Positions 29,729-41,830 of a stretch of 64,000 nucleotides of DNA are shown here, in pieces. The first letter of the stretch is position 1. Each line of letters begins with the position of its first letter. The stretch spans positions 1 to 64,000 of the forward strand of contig JAKOGH010000757.1 in assembly GCA_024811115.1 (NCBI GenBank). Reading direction: 5' to 3'. This stretch comes from Terana coerulea. Taxonomy: Eukaryota; Basidiomycota; Agaricomycetes; Polyporales; Phanerochaetaceae. Position numbers and translations under genes: made by a program. The notes beneath the pieces are model-generated. The model was not told the origin of the DNA. It made no database searches and worked only from the letters and a program-made list of their open reading frames with translations.

Positions 29729-31876
29729 CTAGATATCCAGGGACTTGATGCCTTGCTCCGCGAGCTCCATCTCGTCCGCACGAGAGTGAAGCACTCCGGA
29801 CTTGGATGTAGAGCCCTATAACGCAGGTAACCGCCATCGGTCAGCGCTGGACAGCACTCAAGCTGGTGCGGGAAGGACGCACGATACGAATGGTTGGCGC
29901 GAAGTGCATGCCATTCCCCGAGGCGCCGGACCGCACGCCGGATGGCATGTCCATCAGGACGACCTGTGCGTCGCGCCGGAAGCTCTCGCGCGTTAAGGCT
30001 GGGCCAAGTGTGAGCATGCGTGCCGTCAAAAGGGGAGAAGCAAGACGAGCACATACGAGGCCATCAACGAGTTGGCGTACACTATACCGCGAGGGGTGTG
30101 AGTGTGATGCAGGGTAAGGGTTGACGCTTCGAAGTGCTTACATTCGCCCAAGGTGAAGTAAACTATTGGGAGGGGGGTTAGGGAGCGTCGCGGCGGAGAA
30201 AAAGTAAGGTACTTACTAGCAATAAATATGTAATTGTCCGGCATCGTGATGCACTACCAACGCTAATAAGTCGGAGGCTTATCGCGACGACTTGGAAGGG
30301 GGACGTACTGTGATCAGGTCCGCAAGCGTGGTGACACTTTTTCATCGGTTAGGCCACGGTGATTATGTTGGGCGCACCGCACGCACCTCGTCAGAAGCCC
30401 AGTATTGATGCTATATATGATCAAAGTGTCGATGAGGGAGTGCGTACTAGTTCACACGTGTCAGTGCGAGTATCGTAAGCTTAACCCTCGTCGGTGAACT
30501 CACATGGTATGCGACCGCCTTCTCTGTTGGAATAGATAAAAGCATAGCGCCAGCGCAATATATGCGTCGACAAAGGCGTTCAGCCCGAGAGCAGTAAAGA
30601 ACGTCCACTGTGGTGACAGGAAGGCATGTCAGGGCGGCTTCGTACCTTGCGATAAAGCCGAGACTTACGTGGTCGGAAGTGAAAGCAGAGAATGTTTCCA
30701 AATGAAACCTGGAAGCTGGTCAGCACAATCACCATATTGGCGGGCCACGTAGTCGGCTCACAGTTTCGCGTTGGTAGCTACGTGCGCCGAAGTTTATTAG
30801 GGCAAGGTGTACAAATAGCATATGAACACTCACCCAGGCCAAACGCTGTTTACAGTCGGGGAAGAGGTAGGTCATGGGACCGCTGCGCAATGATTTTAGG
30901 GCGTACCAAAAGTGGCCCCTATGAGGGCGAGCTTGACGAGCAAATGAGCGCCGACGTTAAGTCTCGGGCGACCAAGAGACGTACCAAGGGATAGGTGATC
31001 GTGCGATTGTATTGGCTCACTGCGCCGCCTTGCATTGAGCAAAGTAAAACCAAGCCGCGAAGGATAATGTTACTCACAGACCCAGACACGGTAGCTTAGC
31101 CAGCTGAATATTCAACCTTAGTGAAAGATGCAAGGGGGAGGGACCAACCAGCTCACTTACCACTGGGGAATGACCGTTGAAACGACCTGGGATGAAGTGC
31201 AATCAGAGCCACTCATGACGCATGAAGGAGTGGGTGTCTCGAGCTTACTGTGACGAGGGAGATGGCCTAAGAGTCGGTCACAGGTGCATTAGCCCTGTAT
31301 AGTGCCATCCTAGCAAACTACTCACCGGAACACTCCTGTAGCCAGCATCAGTCAACTCTCCTTGAAGGCGTTCATGTATGTATTCACTGACCAAGGTATT
31401 TGACTGAATATCCCCACATTCCCCCAATTTGTGACTAGGATTCTAGGACACCGCATGTAAGAATTCCTACGGATCACTGAGCTTTACCGCCGGCCTTACA
31501 TGTACAGCGCATGGAGGGTGAAGATAGCGTGAAGGGTGTTGAGTATCCTGGTGCGCGTCTCAGATTGGCCACGATCGGATGTGATGTATAGGGCTTACCA
31601 GAGCAGCCATACCTGTAGAGACGTCGCAAGTCAGCCGATCTATGTTAGACCTCGATTGTGTGATGTATAGGGGCTGACTTACAGAGTATCGCAGTTTACG
31701 ACTTTCTTCACCGGCATGGAAGAAGGTGTAGCACTGCAGGGACATCATCCCGAACAACCTAAACAAGCGGGATAAGTCCACGGAAAGCCGGCGAGCAGGG
31801 TGCAAACATACACGACGGTGACAACGCCGCCGACGAAGCCAGCTCCTAACGTAGCGTCGAGGACAGAAATGGCCAT
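29729..31876 (-). CDS. DUF6534-type multi-pass membrane protein
   Basis: Basidiomycete-specific integral membrane family of unknown role. It starts MAISVLDATLGAGFVGGVVT and is built from many small exons with GT...AG borders: LFGMMSLQCYTFFHAGEESR; RILNTLHAIFTLHALYM; ITNWGNVGIFSQIPWS; WLSYRVWV; LALIGATFG; a 30-residue helix WTFFTALGLNAFVDAYIALA; HSLIDTLIIYSINTGLLT; MPDNYIFIA; IYFTLGELYANSLMAS; LNAR. The order and motifs (Leu/Ile-Asn-Thr-Gly-Leu-Leu-Thr, Asn-Ala-Arg after the last helix) are those of the family, about 330 residues with seven helices. The C-terminal tail ends QGIKSLDI at 29729. One or two junctions need a 1-bp change (near 30000 and 31490). It sits next to OXR1, and the same pairing recurs at 41.6-47.3 kb. 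Confidence 0.75.
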
Positions 31877-32889
31877 GGTGGGTGAGTGAGCCTGTTGAAC
31901 CGGGTCAAACGAGCGAAGGACAGGTTGTAAGGCTGGGCAGAGAACAGGCCGCCGACTCGCGCGAATTGCATCCAGCGATACTTATAATTTGTGCCCGGCC
32001 ATGCCCCACACTAACGGGTTCAGGCCCAAAAGTTACGAGGGCAATCCCTTTCCGGTTATTGCGGCAGTGATGGCGAGGCACGGCTGGTCCCGATTTGGCA
32101 TGGTCACATAAGTACACAACGCCGAGCGACGAGCGGACGCCGAATGCACTTACCCTTCGAGGATCGGTAAATTAATCCTGATTCGAAGTCTCGGTTGTGA
32201 AGCAGCGCCCTCAACGAGTGAACGGAGACTCGAGAGTCATGTGCTCTGGAGAATTTCAAGAGATTCATGCGTAAGATATAGATCACTCAAAGGGCTTGTA
32301 GCGAAGGACAGTGCCTTCAAATAGCTGAAATGGAATGATACTCACTGCTATACCACACGCATAATGACCGTGGCGGGCAGGTTGTGGCCACAATGAACTG
32401 ACGTATCCTGTCTTCTCCAAGTCCGAGCCCCGGACAGCGGGCTCACAATCGGTCTAGACCTTCACGATTGCATTACCATAATTGGCATTCCGCGTGGAAC
32501 AGATCGTCAGAAAGCTAGCGCACTTTAAAAAAGCCATCTAGCCAAAGGAACATATCAATGACATATTGCAGAGACCCCGTGGATGTTGACATAGTTCCTG
32601 TCTCTGATCCTATGCCAAAGTGGCACGGAAAGAGGTAGACACCTGCAGTCATCGTTGCATGAGCTGGTCGAAAGGCACACTTTCCGGTTAAATGTTCACC
32701 GACGAAGAGCATAATGATTTGACGATACGGTTCTGGCTACGGAGATGTCTTCGATCCACCGACGTCGCTGAGCTCCAGACGATCGGCTGACAGACTCTGA
32801 CAGAGTGCCAGTTGTGCTTCGATTTAACTAGAACGAATGATTAGCCTTGGGTTAGCCGCTAAACAGGGCTGCTCAGCTCATCATGAGCG
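31877..32889. other. intergenic, no gene recognised
   Basis: Small frames only. A gene remnant cannot be excluded, given the decayed paralogue next to it. Confidence 0.35.
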
Positions 32890-33400
32890 TAAGAGAGACG
32901 CACCAGCTCATCAGTGCCTCTCGAAAAATAAAGCGATTGGTGGTCGCCAAGTGCGGTCTAGGGTCCGCAGCCCGCCGGTACATAGGCAATGCGGGTGACC
33001 TTCCGCGCTGGAACTTCTCACAGGCGTTGAACCTGAGCGTAAACGTAAACGGAGAAATTCAAGCGGAGTAAATATGAAACGTACCATGCCAAGAGAGAGC
33101 TGGAGTACACTGTATCGATATATAAGCTCGGTAGGAAGGACGTGAGGCGGAATACTAACGTTCGTTCAGAGTGAAAATCACTGTAAGTGCGTGGATATTA
33201 TAGAAAAGTGCGCATGTGACGTGAATGCGCTCATAAGCAACGAAATATAGTTATCGGGCATGATTATACTCTGCAGGATCGCGTAAACTGTAGCTTTGTG
33301 GGTCCATCGAAGGTCGTAACACCCACCGCAATCAGACCAGCAACTGTTCACGACTGCTAGCATTGGCGGGCTATCGTGCAATCTAGCTCTGTAGAGAGAG
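32890..33400 (-). pseudogene. 3' part of a DUF6534 paralogue
   Basis: Three exon-like pieces match the end of the neighbouring gene in order: SIIMPDNYIS near 33270 (against MPDNYIFIA), IFTLNE...LYSSSLLAW at 33090-33180 (against FTLGELYANSLMAS), and FNACEKFQRGRSPALP at about 33000-33050 (against LNARESFRRDAQ). The 5' part is not seen, so a truncated or heavily decayed copy is likely. Confidence 0.55.
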
Positions 33401-33887
33401 TTGGGTTAAGAGGGTTGTGCTTAGATCGAGAAGGCCCAAGCACGTATAAGCACCTCATAGTTCAAGGTAGAGTCAAGCCAACTTTCCGCACATGTGGCGC
33501 TCCGCCTTGTTTCGAGCTCCGAGCTTCCGACCTGCCATATGGGGATACCACGTGGCGGGTTGCCAATTCCAGATCCCCGAGTCACATCAGGCGTTCGCAC
33601 TCGCGACAAAGTAAATTTCTCGACACCAGCATGGTCGAGTTGGTGTCTCCGCTGTGGGTCCTAGCCGTATACATGTGCAGTAATACGTGATACAATGTAA
33701 ATACCTATTCTACCAATCGTACACAGAAATTAATACTGATATTGGAGCACAATCAGGAAATATGTGGCCAGCGGTCTGACCAAGGAGGCTTGGGCAGTGC
33801 GTCTGCTGGCAACTCGAAGAGCTGCGTCAGACTTGCTGCTACAAGGTATCCGCTGGCTAGCATGTAAGCGAATGGTGGGTAGTGATT

Positions 33888-34206
33888 GGCAAGGGTAAAC
33901 CCTCCCTGCTCAGAGGGCAACCCTTACCCTTACCCTCCAATACCCTTACCCTCATGAAGGGTAAGGGTTAAGGGTTACCCTTCAAACCCTTGCCAAAATA
34001 GGCTGAAAATGGTGCTTTAAGTGCCTTTCCCCACTTACTTATAATGTCAGTCTTCTATTTGAGTGGCTTGCATTGGTATAGAAAGCACTTACAACACTTG
34101 CAGCCCTCTCTAGCAATATGCCTAGTGCTTGATTACAGACCCCTGCCAGACAAGGGTTAACTTTCCTCAACCTTTACCCTTACCCTCTGTACCTTTACCC
34201 CTAACC
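33888..34206. repeat. GGGTAA/TTACCC-rich tract with a hairpin
   Basis: GGCAAGGGTAAACC at 33888 is mirrored by GGGTTACCC...AAACCCTTGCC ending at 33994. Between them TTACCC and GGGTAA words repeat on both strands. A second cluster (TTTACCCTTACCC and CCCCTAACCC) lies at 34170-34206. The unit is not the canonical fungal telomere TTAGGG, so it is telomere-like only. It may be the outer end of the adjoining hAT or a separate small palindrome. Confidence 0.5.
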
Positions 34207-34568
34207 CTCGGAGGGTTTGCAAACAGGCAATGGCACGGGTATGGATAACCCACATGGGTTGTGGGTGTGGGTAGCTGTGGGTATGGGTGTGGGTAGCTAT
34301 ATTGGTATCCACAACCCAACCCACACCTACGCCATGGGTTATGTAATTTTTTATAGCCAGTACTGCACTTAGTAGAATTTTAAGACTTGGAGCGCACAGA
34401 GTATGTGCTTTAGTGCTCAAGCACGCAGCGATTTGCACCACATTGCCTTATATGGTATGAACTGTCCAGTTGCTTGGAACTCCAAACTCCGAGGGCTTCA
34501 GCCTCCCAGTCCATGCAAAAATAAATGTGCATCTGGATTCCTATCATTTAAACATCTTCTCAAGCACA

Positions 34569-37500
34569 ATGTCCAAGCCTTCTGCACAGAAGAAGACCAA
34601 GCGAGGTCGATCCCAGTCAAGTCACCCAAACAACAAAAGCGGCCGAAGGCTGCAGCACAGCCTTCCTCCAGCATGCCGGCCTCATTACCACCTCCACTAC
34701 CCAGCCGGAAGGCTCGTATCCTCACCAAAGAAGAGGACGAGGCTGAGCTTGAAGGTGCTGAAGTCATTCATATTCCCAGTGACTCGGAGTCAGAGTCCTT
34801 GGGATCTGAGCCGGAGGACGAGGACGCAGAGCTTAGTATGTTCTTTATATATTCCGTGGATCACAGTTACTAATGGTAATGCAGAGCGCCTTGAGCCGAC
34901 GTGGGGATCCCCTATTTATGTGTTCTTCCGTAAGGTCCCCAATATCACATACACTGCGGAACCCAAGAGATAAATCCCGGGGATTTATAGTGTAAACACA
35001 TGGTAGTCTGAAACAAAATGGCCAGTATAAGTCACGTGCATTAATTAGATATTCCTTTTGGGAAATATATCCCTTAAATGAACATGTAAATCTACCGGAC
35101 TAACTCTATATCCTTCCCCGATAACTCACAGAGCTTTACTCTGAGAATAAATCCCTCATATTTCTCGTAGCTTTTCTGTGGATTTATAATGGGCACATTA
35201 TTTGTAGGCAACAAGATAAATCAACTAGATAAATAAGAACAAGTCACACATATCCAGCATGAACTAGATGGACCTCTTCAGAATATGTCCACAGGATTCA
35301 TTGTGGTGATATATTCCACCTAACACAGTGAGAGATATTGAGGACATATGGTTGATGCAAGTAAGATAAAAATGTAGATATACTCATCATAAATCACGTA
35401 CCACATATTTCCAGGATAAATCCAGCAGAACCTCAGACACTTAGAAACAAAGATGTCTGCAGAAGATAGTAGTTAGTTGCATTCAACATAAGCCTTTTGA
35501 CTATGGACACTAAACACACAATGTGCATTGGTAGATTCACATACAATTGCAAATCTAGTGAGAGCTATCAACTTTTGTATACTTTGCACAATGGCGGCGT
35601 ATTCATAGAACTTCATTGCCCAAGTTAACAACCTCGGCCAGATTGCGCTGTTTTGACATTAGCTAGCGTTAGCATTGTTAGTTAGAGTCCCCATAGGCGT
35701 AAACATGTAAGTGCTTACCACAGTGTCATATTTCGCACAATGCAAACCCATGCTTTGTTGTCGCCATTGTGCAATGTATGCGAAAGTTCAAGACAGTCCT
35801 TACTGGATTTGCAGTTGTATCTGAATATACCAATGTGCATACTAGTAAGTTTGTTGTCAGTAATCAAAAGTCTCATATTGAATGAGTCTATGTCTAACTA
35901 CTACATTCAGCAGACATCTATGTTTCTAAGTGTCCGAAGTCCTGCTGGATTTATTCTGGAGATATGCGGTATGTGATTTATAATGAATATATCTGTGTTC
36001 TTTATCTTACTTATGTTGACCATGTGTCCTTAATATCTCTTGCTGAGTTAGGTGGAATATATTGCCACAATAAATCCTGTGGATGTATTCTGAAGCCCTC
36101 TGTCTATTTCATGCTGGATACATGTACAACTTGTTTTGTATTTGTCTAAGGAATTTATTTTGTTGCTTACAAGTAATGTGCCTATTATAAATCCACAGAA
36201 CAGCCATGAGAGATACAAGGGATTTATTCTGAGAATAAAGCTCTGTGAGTTATCAGAGAAGAATACAGAGTTAGGTGCGCAGATTTACACGTTCATTTAA
36301 GTTGTATATCTCCTGAAATGGAATATTTAATCAATCCGCGTGACTTATGCTGGCCATTTTGTTTCAGACTCCCACGTGTTGACACAACAAATCCCCAGGA
36401 TTTATCTCTTGGGTTCCACAGTGATACCCACAACCAGAGCGGCAAGCACACGAGTTCCCATGCCTTGCAAAAGGATGTGGAAAGAAAATCCGCCGATACC
36501 TTGATAAGTCCGATGCCAAGTCCTCTGGAAACCTGCACTCTCATGCTCGCGAAGTGTTGGGGCACTGACGTTGTGTTGGAAGCATTGAAGGCCAAGGATG
36601 CCACTGAAGTTCGGAATAAGATCGTTCCATCAATTTTGAATGAAGGAACCATTACTGCAGTGTTTGAACGCAATGGGAAAGGTCAAGTTACTTACAGTCA
36701 CAAGCAGCACACACCGACCGAAGTCAGGTATGTGCTAATGCTTGCCTTGCGACATGTCACTAATCATACATCATAGAGCCGAGATCGTTTGATGGATTGC
36801 CGAGAGTAATCGGCTGTTCAAGATTGTCGAGGATCGAGGCTTCAAATTCTTGATGAAGACAGAATGGCCGAACTACCACTTGCCATCTGCGTTGACCGTG
36901 TCGCATGATGTCAAGAACACATTTGTGAATGTTCGCACTCGTATTGCAAGGATCTTGCAGGTAAGTATTGATTTGTGTTACATTCTGATCATATCAAAGG
37001 GCTTACCTGAAGTACGCCAGGGATACACGGGTAAGATCAGCTTCACAACAGACACATGGACCTCGCCGAACTACAAAGCCTTTGTTGCAGTTGCAGTCCA
37101 TCTCGAGAAAGATGGGAGCACCCCTGTTTATGGTCTTGGATGTTGTGGAGGTCGCTCGAGTAGGTGAATCAATGTCCGAGAGTCCAGAGCCGCGTCTGAC
37201 AGTTATCCTGTACTAGTCGCATAATGGCATCAATCTAGCGGCTGTGTTCCTTCAAATATTGCGTGACTTCAAGATTGAACATAAAGGTAAGTATGCAGAG
37301 GGCTAGCTTAAGAGAAAGACAAACTTACCTTTGCACAGATGCTTGCTGTGACCGCAGACAATGCCACGGACAACAGTGCCATGATTGACGAAGCTTGCCA
37401 AGGCCATCGAAGATTGGCTGGGTTCACTAACCGTGTGCAGTGCTTCTTGCATATTGTCAACCTCATCGCAAAGGCCCTGCTCAAGCAATTTGAGGGTTAA

Positions 37501-39673
37501 GTGCAAGGTGAAGGGAAGTGATGAACCTAACGAGGAGCTTGATGCTGACGAGCAGGCACTTGATGACCTTGCTGAGGATAATGAACTTCGATGACCTAGT
37601 CACTTCGAGCAGAGCGTAGAGACGAGGAGGAAGATGATGATGCTGACGATGATCTTGACAGAATTGGACGAGCTGACTGCTGGGGGTTAGCGGCTCTAGA
37701 AAAAGTATTCGCCCTGGTTAAGCTTATCCTAGTCAAGGTGAGATGTCTCAAATTTACCGGACTGCGTTCTAACCCATACCCAGCTATGCAAGCTCGCATA
37801 CAAAGTTATCCACTCGTCGGCGCTTCTCCTTCCCAAGTGGTACCGGGCTGCTTGTAGAGGTGAAGCTGAATGAGGCTGCCCTTCCTCGAGATGTCGCCAC
37901 TTGCTGGAACTCGACCTACGACGTGTTGAAGTTCGCACTTAAGTATCGGAAGGCCATTGTCAGGATTAGTAGCGGCCAAGAGATGGGTTTGCGACAGTAT
38001 GAGTTGAATCGCGAAGGAATGGGCGCTAGTACAGCAGCTTTGTGACATCTTGAAGATAAGCGTCACAATCTGTCACAGTTGACTTTCAACCGTTGTGACG
38101 CCAGTTAGCTTTACTTACGCACCTCCCTCCACCAGGTCCTCAAGGATGCTACCCTCTTCTTCGCACGGCACCCCCAATCTTGCACAGGTTATCCCTGCAA
38201 TGGACCATATCGACAATGAGTTCACTGCGGCGGCTTGCAATCTAAAGCTCGACCCTGCTATTCATGCTGCGATAGGCTTTGGGAAGCGCGTTCTCAGCAA
38301 GTGCTACAGCCTTTCGGACTACGTCGGGCGTATCAGATTGCAATAAGTAAGTATGCAATGCTTTTATACTGTTCTCGCAACACTGACCTTTGTATTAGTC
38401 CTTCATCCTTGTTTCAAGACCGGCTACCTCAAGGCTGCCGGCTGGCCTGAAGATTGGATTGAGACTGTGGTAGAGATCGTTCGGGAAGAGTACAAACAGT
38501 CCCACAAGTCGGCGCCCGAGGTTGAGGAGGTTACGCCTATCACAAAACTCTAATACTCACCTGCTAGGAATGCTTGGAGAGGTTGGGGAGAGCAGGGGAC
38601 TTTGAGTAAAGTGAGTAGAGGAGATATGAATCAACGATGTTGTTGAGTCTGGGATGTTAGCCCTTAGACCAGCCTCTTTATATACATGTGTAGAGGGACC
38701 CCAGACACTATCTAAGACCTTCAATACCATGTGCTGACTGATACAGTCAGGTGATCCATGACTAAGGCTCTAGAGCATACCGCGCTCTAACTCCCTTATC
38801 AGATCTGACCTAGCTATCATGCTAACATCAACACTATCTAGATGTCCTAATCTAGCTACTGTACACTACCAGTGCACGATGTCATAGTGACCTCATAGTG
38901 AGGTCATAGTCCAGAACGAATCCAGAACTGAGTCCATGATCCTATGTCCTTATGAGGCATATCCCTGATAACCATACGTCCGTCGCATGGCCAACTGATC
39001 AGCATTTTGTAACGCTGTTGTGACGACTGGGTAACATGTCCCGTGACTTGATGTTACACTCTAAGCGCTGTAGACTAGCGCTGAGGGAAATTTATGACAA
39101 CGCCCGAGGTTGCGGAGGTGCATATACCTGTATGTTTACCACCATTGCGATGGCTCCTGCTCACAGCTCATCACCGACTTTCTAGGCTAAAAAGACGAAG
39201 AAGCCAGCTAATATCTTCGACAATCTGCCATTCTTGAACGTTCTAACCTCTCGCGCTTTGAAAGACGAGCTCGCCACGTTTCGCCGTGCCGACCGAACTG
39301 GTGCAGGATCCCATCAAGTGGTGGTACGAGCATCGTGCTCAATACCCGCATCTTTCACAGATGGCATTGGACTATTTATTAATTCCAGGTGTGTCCCTTG
39401 CATGCCTTTTCCTTATCTCACTGACTGTCTGTATCAATAGCGACCTCTGTTGACGTTGAACGGATTTTCAGCCGTGGAAGGCTTATCCTTTCGCACACAT
39501 GCAGCTGACTTTGAGTCCAGACCATCTGCGCCCTCTTGTCCTTGGGCTCGTGGAGTTTCTGTGGCCTGGTGAAAGACCAGGATATCCGAGCTGCACCACT
39601 TCAGCCTGAAGCTGACGGCGAAGACGAACCAGAGGATGACTGGGATGCTATACTGGGATCGTTGCAGCTGTGA
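34569..39673 (+). pseudogene. hAT transposase, interrupted and frameshifted
   Basis: N-terminus MSKPSAQKKTKRGRSQ is basic. A BED-like finger lies at 36420-36560 (CLAKGCGKKIRRYLDKSDAK, then GNLHSHARKCWG). Core pieces follow: WPNYHLPSALTVSHDVKNTF, GKISFTTDTWTSPNYKAFVA with a catalytic-type Asp, AVTADNATDNSAMID, VQCFLHIVNLIAKALLKQF, DVATCWNSTYDVLKFALKYR and HPCFKTGYLKAAGWPEDWI. The C-terminal hATC dimerisation domain reads IKWWYEHRAQYPHLSQMALD, then SVDVERIFSRGRLILSH. Coding is broken by a 1.46-kb foldback after VPNITYT (about 34957) and by several frameshifts, including one in the hATC domain near 39497. Not expected to give an active protein. Confidence 0.8.
34958..36417. mobile_element. 1.46-kb foldback (almost complete palindrome) inserted in the hAT transposase
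   Basis: The ends are GGAACCCAAGAGATAAATCC and its reverse complement. The two arms stay alignable almost to the centre: CAAAATGGCCAG at about 35015 against 36350; TCAGAGTAAAG-type boxes at 35135 against 36240; GTGGATTTATAATGG-type boxes at 35180 against 36190; TTGCACAATGGCG at 35585 against 35765. Arms are thus about 650 bp with a loop of roughly 150 bp. ATAAATCC is repeated many times along both arms. Flanks ACACTGC and ACAGTGA are an imperfect possible target duplication. No coding capacity seen. Confidence 0.75.
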
Positions 39674-39858
39674 TATACCTCTGTAGTAAATTAATGCATT
39701 GTTTGCTTGTTTACCTATTGTAACTGTGTGAATAAAGAATAAAAACTGTACAGCACTGTGGACGGAGCATAGGATCATGCTTTACGCCTGCGACTTCACT
39801 TGAGCGCTACCGTCTTGAGTGACTGCGAGTCAGTGGCAATTCTCGACGCCTCTGCTCA

Positions 39859-40357
39859 ATGTCTCCTCCTACCATTGAAGATGCTCATGTTACACTGCAA
39901 GCTTCACTAGACTATGTTAAAGAGACCTGGTTTCTCTTAGGTGGTGTGTGTTTTATATGCTCGCTCATGTCAGAGAAAATCCTGACACCCAGGTTAATGA
40001 ACATTAAATAGATCACGTTAATCCAGTGAATCCGCTGCACCCAGTGATGGACTTGCAAGACCAAGATGGTCAGGAGGCAATATGGCACAGCCTTTTGAAG
40101 TTGAAGGATGCCCTTCTCTTTCTGCTGTCAGTACAGAAGTCAGGTGAATCTTAACTTGTCTGTGAGCTTAGACTTGCTCTATAAATCACTCAGGTCATGA
40201 CGTTCGGCTGTTCATGCAAGATATTGTCAAAGCTACAAAACACAACCTTCTCACAGATGCAATACCTTCGACTGTGTCATGGCGTTGCACGTGGCTGTGT
40301 CTGCAGCCCTTCGCTATAGCCCTGAATCGGACGAAGACGCTGAAGTGTGCACAGTGA
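39859..40357 (+). CDS. small three-exon gene inside the hAT element, unknown function
   Basis: Exons 39859-39940, 40012-40143 and 40194-40357 join in frame through canonical introns (GTGGTG...TAG and GTGAAT...CAG). They encode about 125 residues from MSPPTIEDAHVTLQASLDYV to TKTLKCAQ. The product is probably helical, with no signal peptide, cysteine cluster or known motif seen (middle part DGQEAIWHSLLKLKDALLFL). It lies downstream of the transposase, same strand, before the right terminal repeat. Unlike the transposase it shows no frameshift. It could be an accessory protein of this hAT lineage or a captured host fragment. Gene model rests on splice logic only. Confidence 0.45.
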
Positions 40358-40643
40358 CTCAGGCATGCAATTGAGCACTGCAGATGTTAAACTGCCTTTA
40401 AAAAGCATGTATTATTATTCAAATATACTACAGGACATTGCTCTCGAGCATTTTGGTGTGATTCTCGCAGGTAACCCATGTGGGTTACCCAACCCATAGC
40501 AACTCATGGGAACTCATGCCAAAACCCACACCCAAAGTGACCTGTGGGTACGTGGGTGCGGGTTTTGTGGGTACGAGTGCGAGTGAGTGTTGGCCAAGCC
40601 ATGGTTTACCCATGCTATTGCCTATTTGCAAACCCCTGCCTAT

Positions 40644-41624
40644 CACTAAGAGCGAAGCGCTGAGATGCATGATGAGCAAAAGTAAAGAAGATGGAAGATG
40701 GCGATCATCTTGGAAAGGCCATCTGCATTACTCCTGTCACGAATGTCATCTTTGGAGATGTCAGGGTAGAAGTTCGGGAGCGTGTTTCATGAGGTATCAA
40801 ACACCATCATCTGTCAGCACAAGGCGTGTGCATCCGCTTGGCAGAAAAGGCTCGCCGTCCGATACATCGATGACAAACCCGCCCATGGTAGCAAAAAAGC
40901 CATGAGACAGTGTCCACAGATGCTTCCTCCTCGATCGCGTCTCGTTGGAGCCGCTGCCCTCTGGACTTGGAGGGTCATCAGCAGGCTATGACATGTTATG
41001 TAAGCCAACTATACACCAAGAGAAGGTTGGTCGATGTCGTTGAGTTCGATGTAATCAGAGCAAATTGAGCTTTGGGGCCATAAAACCAGCTCTTCAGCAT
41101 CCGCAGACGGTGCGGCCAGCCCTCTGGCCTTGGCAGAAGTTCGTTGATTAAAATGTAGGCCTTATCAACAAACTGCCTAGCACACTCTTCTTTGTGTAAT
41201 GGCGATAAGCAGGGGCAGCTCTAGGGCAATAATCCCTACAAAGACCCATCCCAGCTTCTCCAAGAGTTACCTCCACCCGCTCTCCTTCTGGGTAGGTATG
41301 TCGAGATGAAGCATGGTCCAAACACAAAGGAAAAGAGTTGACGCGCAAGTAAAGAAGAGAGAGTGAAACTAATAATGTTTTGCTCGGTGCTTCCAGAGAC
41401 AGGGTGTTCAAGAGAGCGAAGGATGTTGTTGGGCATCTTGTTATGCGGCTTGAGCTTCACTGCTATAAGTTGAAAGCGAGTGCTATATAGCCAGAAGCGC
41501 ATGGATTCCATCCTGCTAGGACCCTAGTTGGGACGATGGCCTCATAATGCGAGCCGCCCGTCCTGAAGAATCCATTGTGACCGGCGCTGGAGCTATCGTG
41601 CGGAAACAATTTTCAGTTGTCGGC
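40644..41624. other. intergenic, no gene recognised
   Basis: Begins right after the hAT terminus. No conserved coding sequence noticed. Confidence 0.35.
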
Positions 41625-41830
41625 GAAGTCGAATGAGCCAAAGTCAGAGTCTACAGACAATGTTCGTGAATGGCTGATGGGGCGGTCTAATGGGTTCTGC
41701 GAAGCCGCTATCCGGTAAAGGGTTGGGCGTAGAAGATGCACGAGGTGTGGTGGGAGAGAACAGTGTCGCCAAGATGCTTTTCGTCCTTGGACTCATTATT
41801 GGAGCTCTGCTCCGACGAACTTGCAGCCAG
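41625..41830 (-). pseudogene. OXR1-derived fragment
   Basis: The minus strand encodes EPIRPPISHSRTLSVDSDFG, against EPIRPPIRHSRTSSVDSDFG in the full gene at 26846-28924. The plus-strand DNA keeps AATGAGCCAAAGTCAGAGTC unchanged. Only about 70 codons of the N-terminal half are present, so it is not functional. Confidence 0.75.

Larger units (their letters stand above)
34207..40643. mobile_element. hAT-superfamily DNA transposon, degenerate, with nested foldback
   Basis: Left end reads GGGTTTGCAAACAGGCAATG. The right end complement starts CAGGGGTTTGCAAATAGG and continues GCAATAGCATGGGTA, so the termini form inverted repeats. Both subterminal zones are packed with GTGGGT and ACCCACA words (34240-34340 and 40470-40600). 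A hAT transposase lies between. An 8-bp target duplication is not convincing (left CCTAACCC, right CCTATCAC). Without the 1.46-kb insertion the element would be about 5 kb. Confidence 0.8.

Noticed and set aside
33888..34206. Telomere or chromosome end
   Set aside because: Unit is GGGTAA and not TTAGGG, the tract is short and palindromic, and coding sequence continues on both sides.
40480..40905. Plus-strand frame of 141 codons across the right end of the hAT element
   Set aside because: It starts inside the terminal repeats and crosses the element border, so it is accidental.
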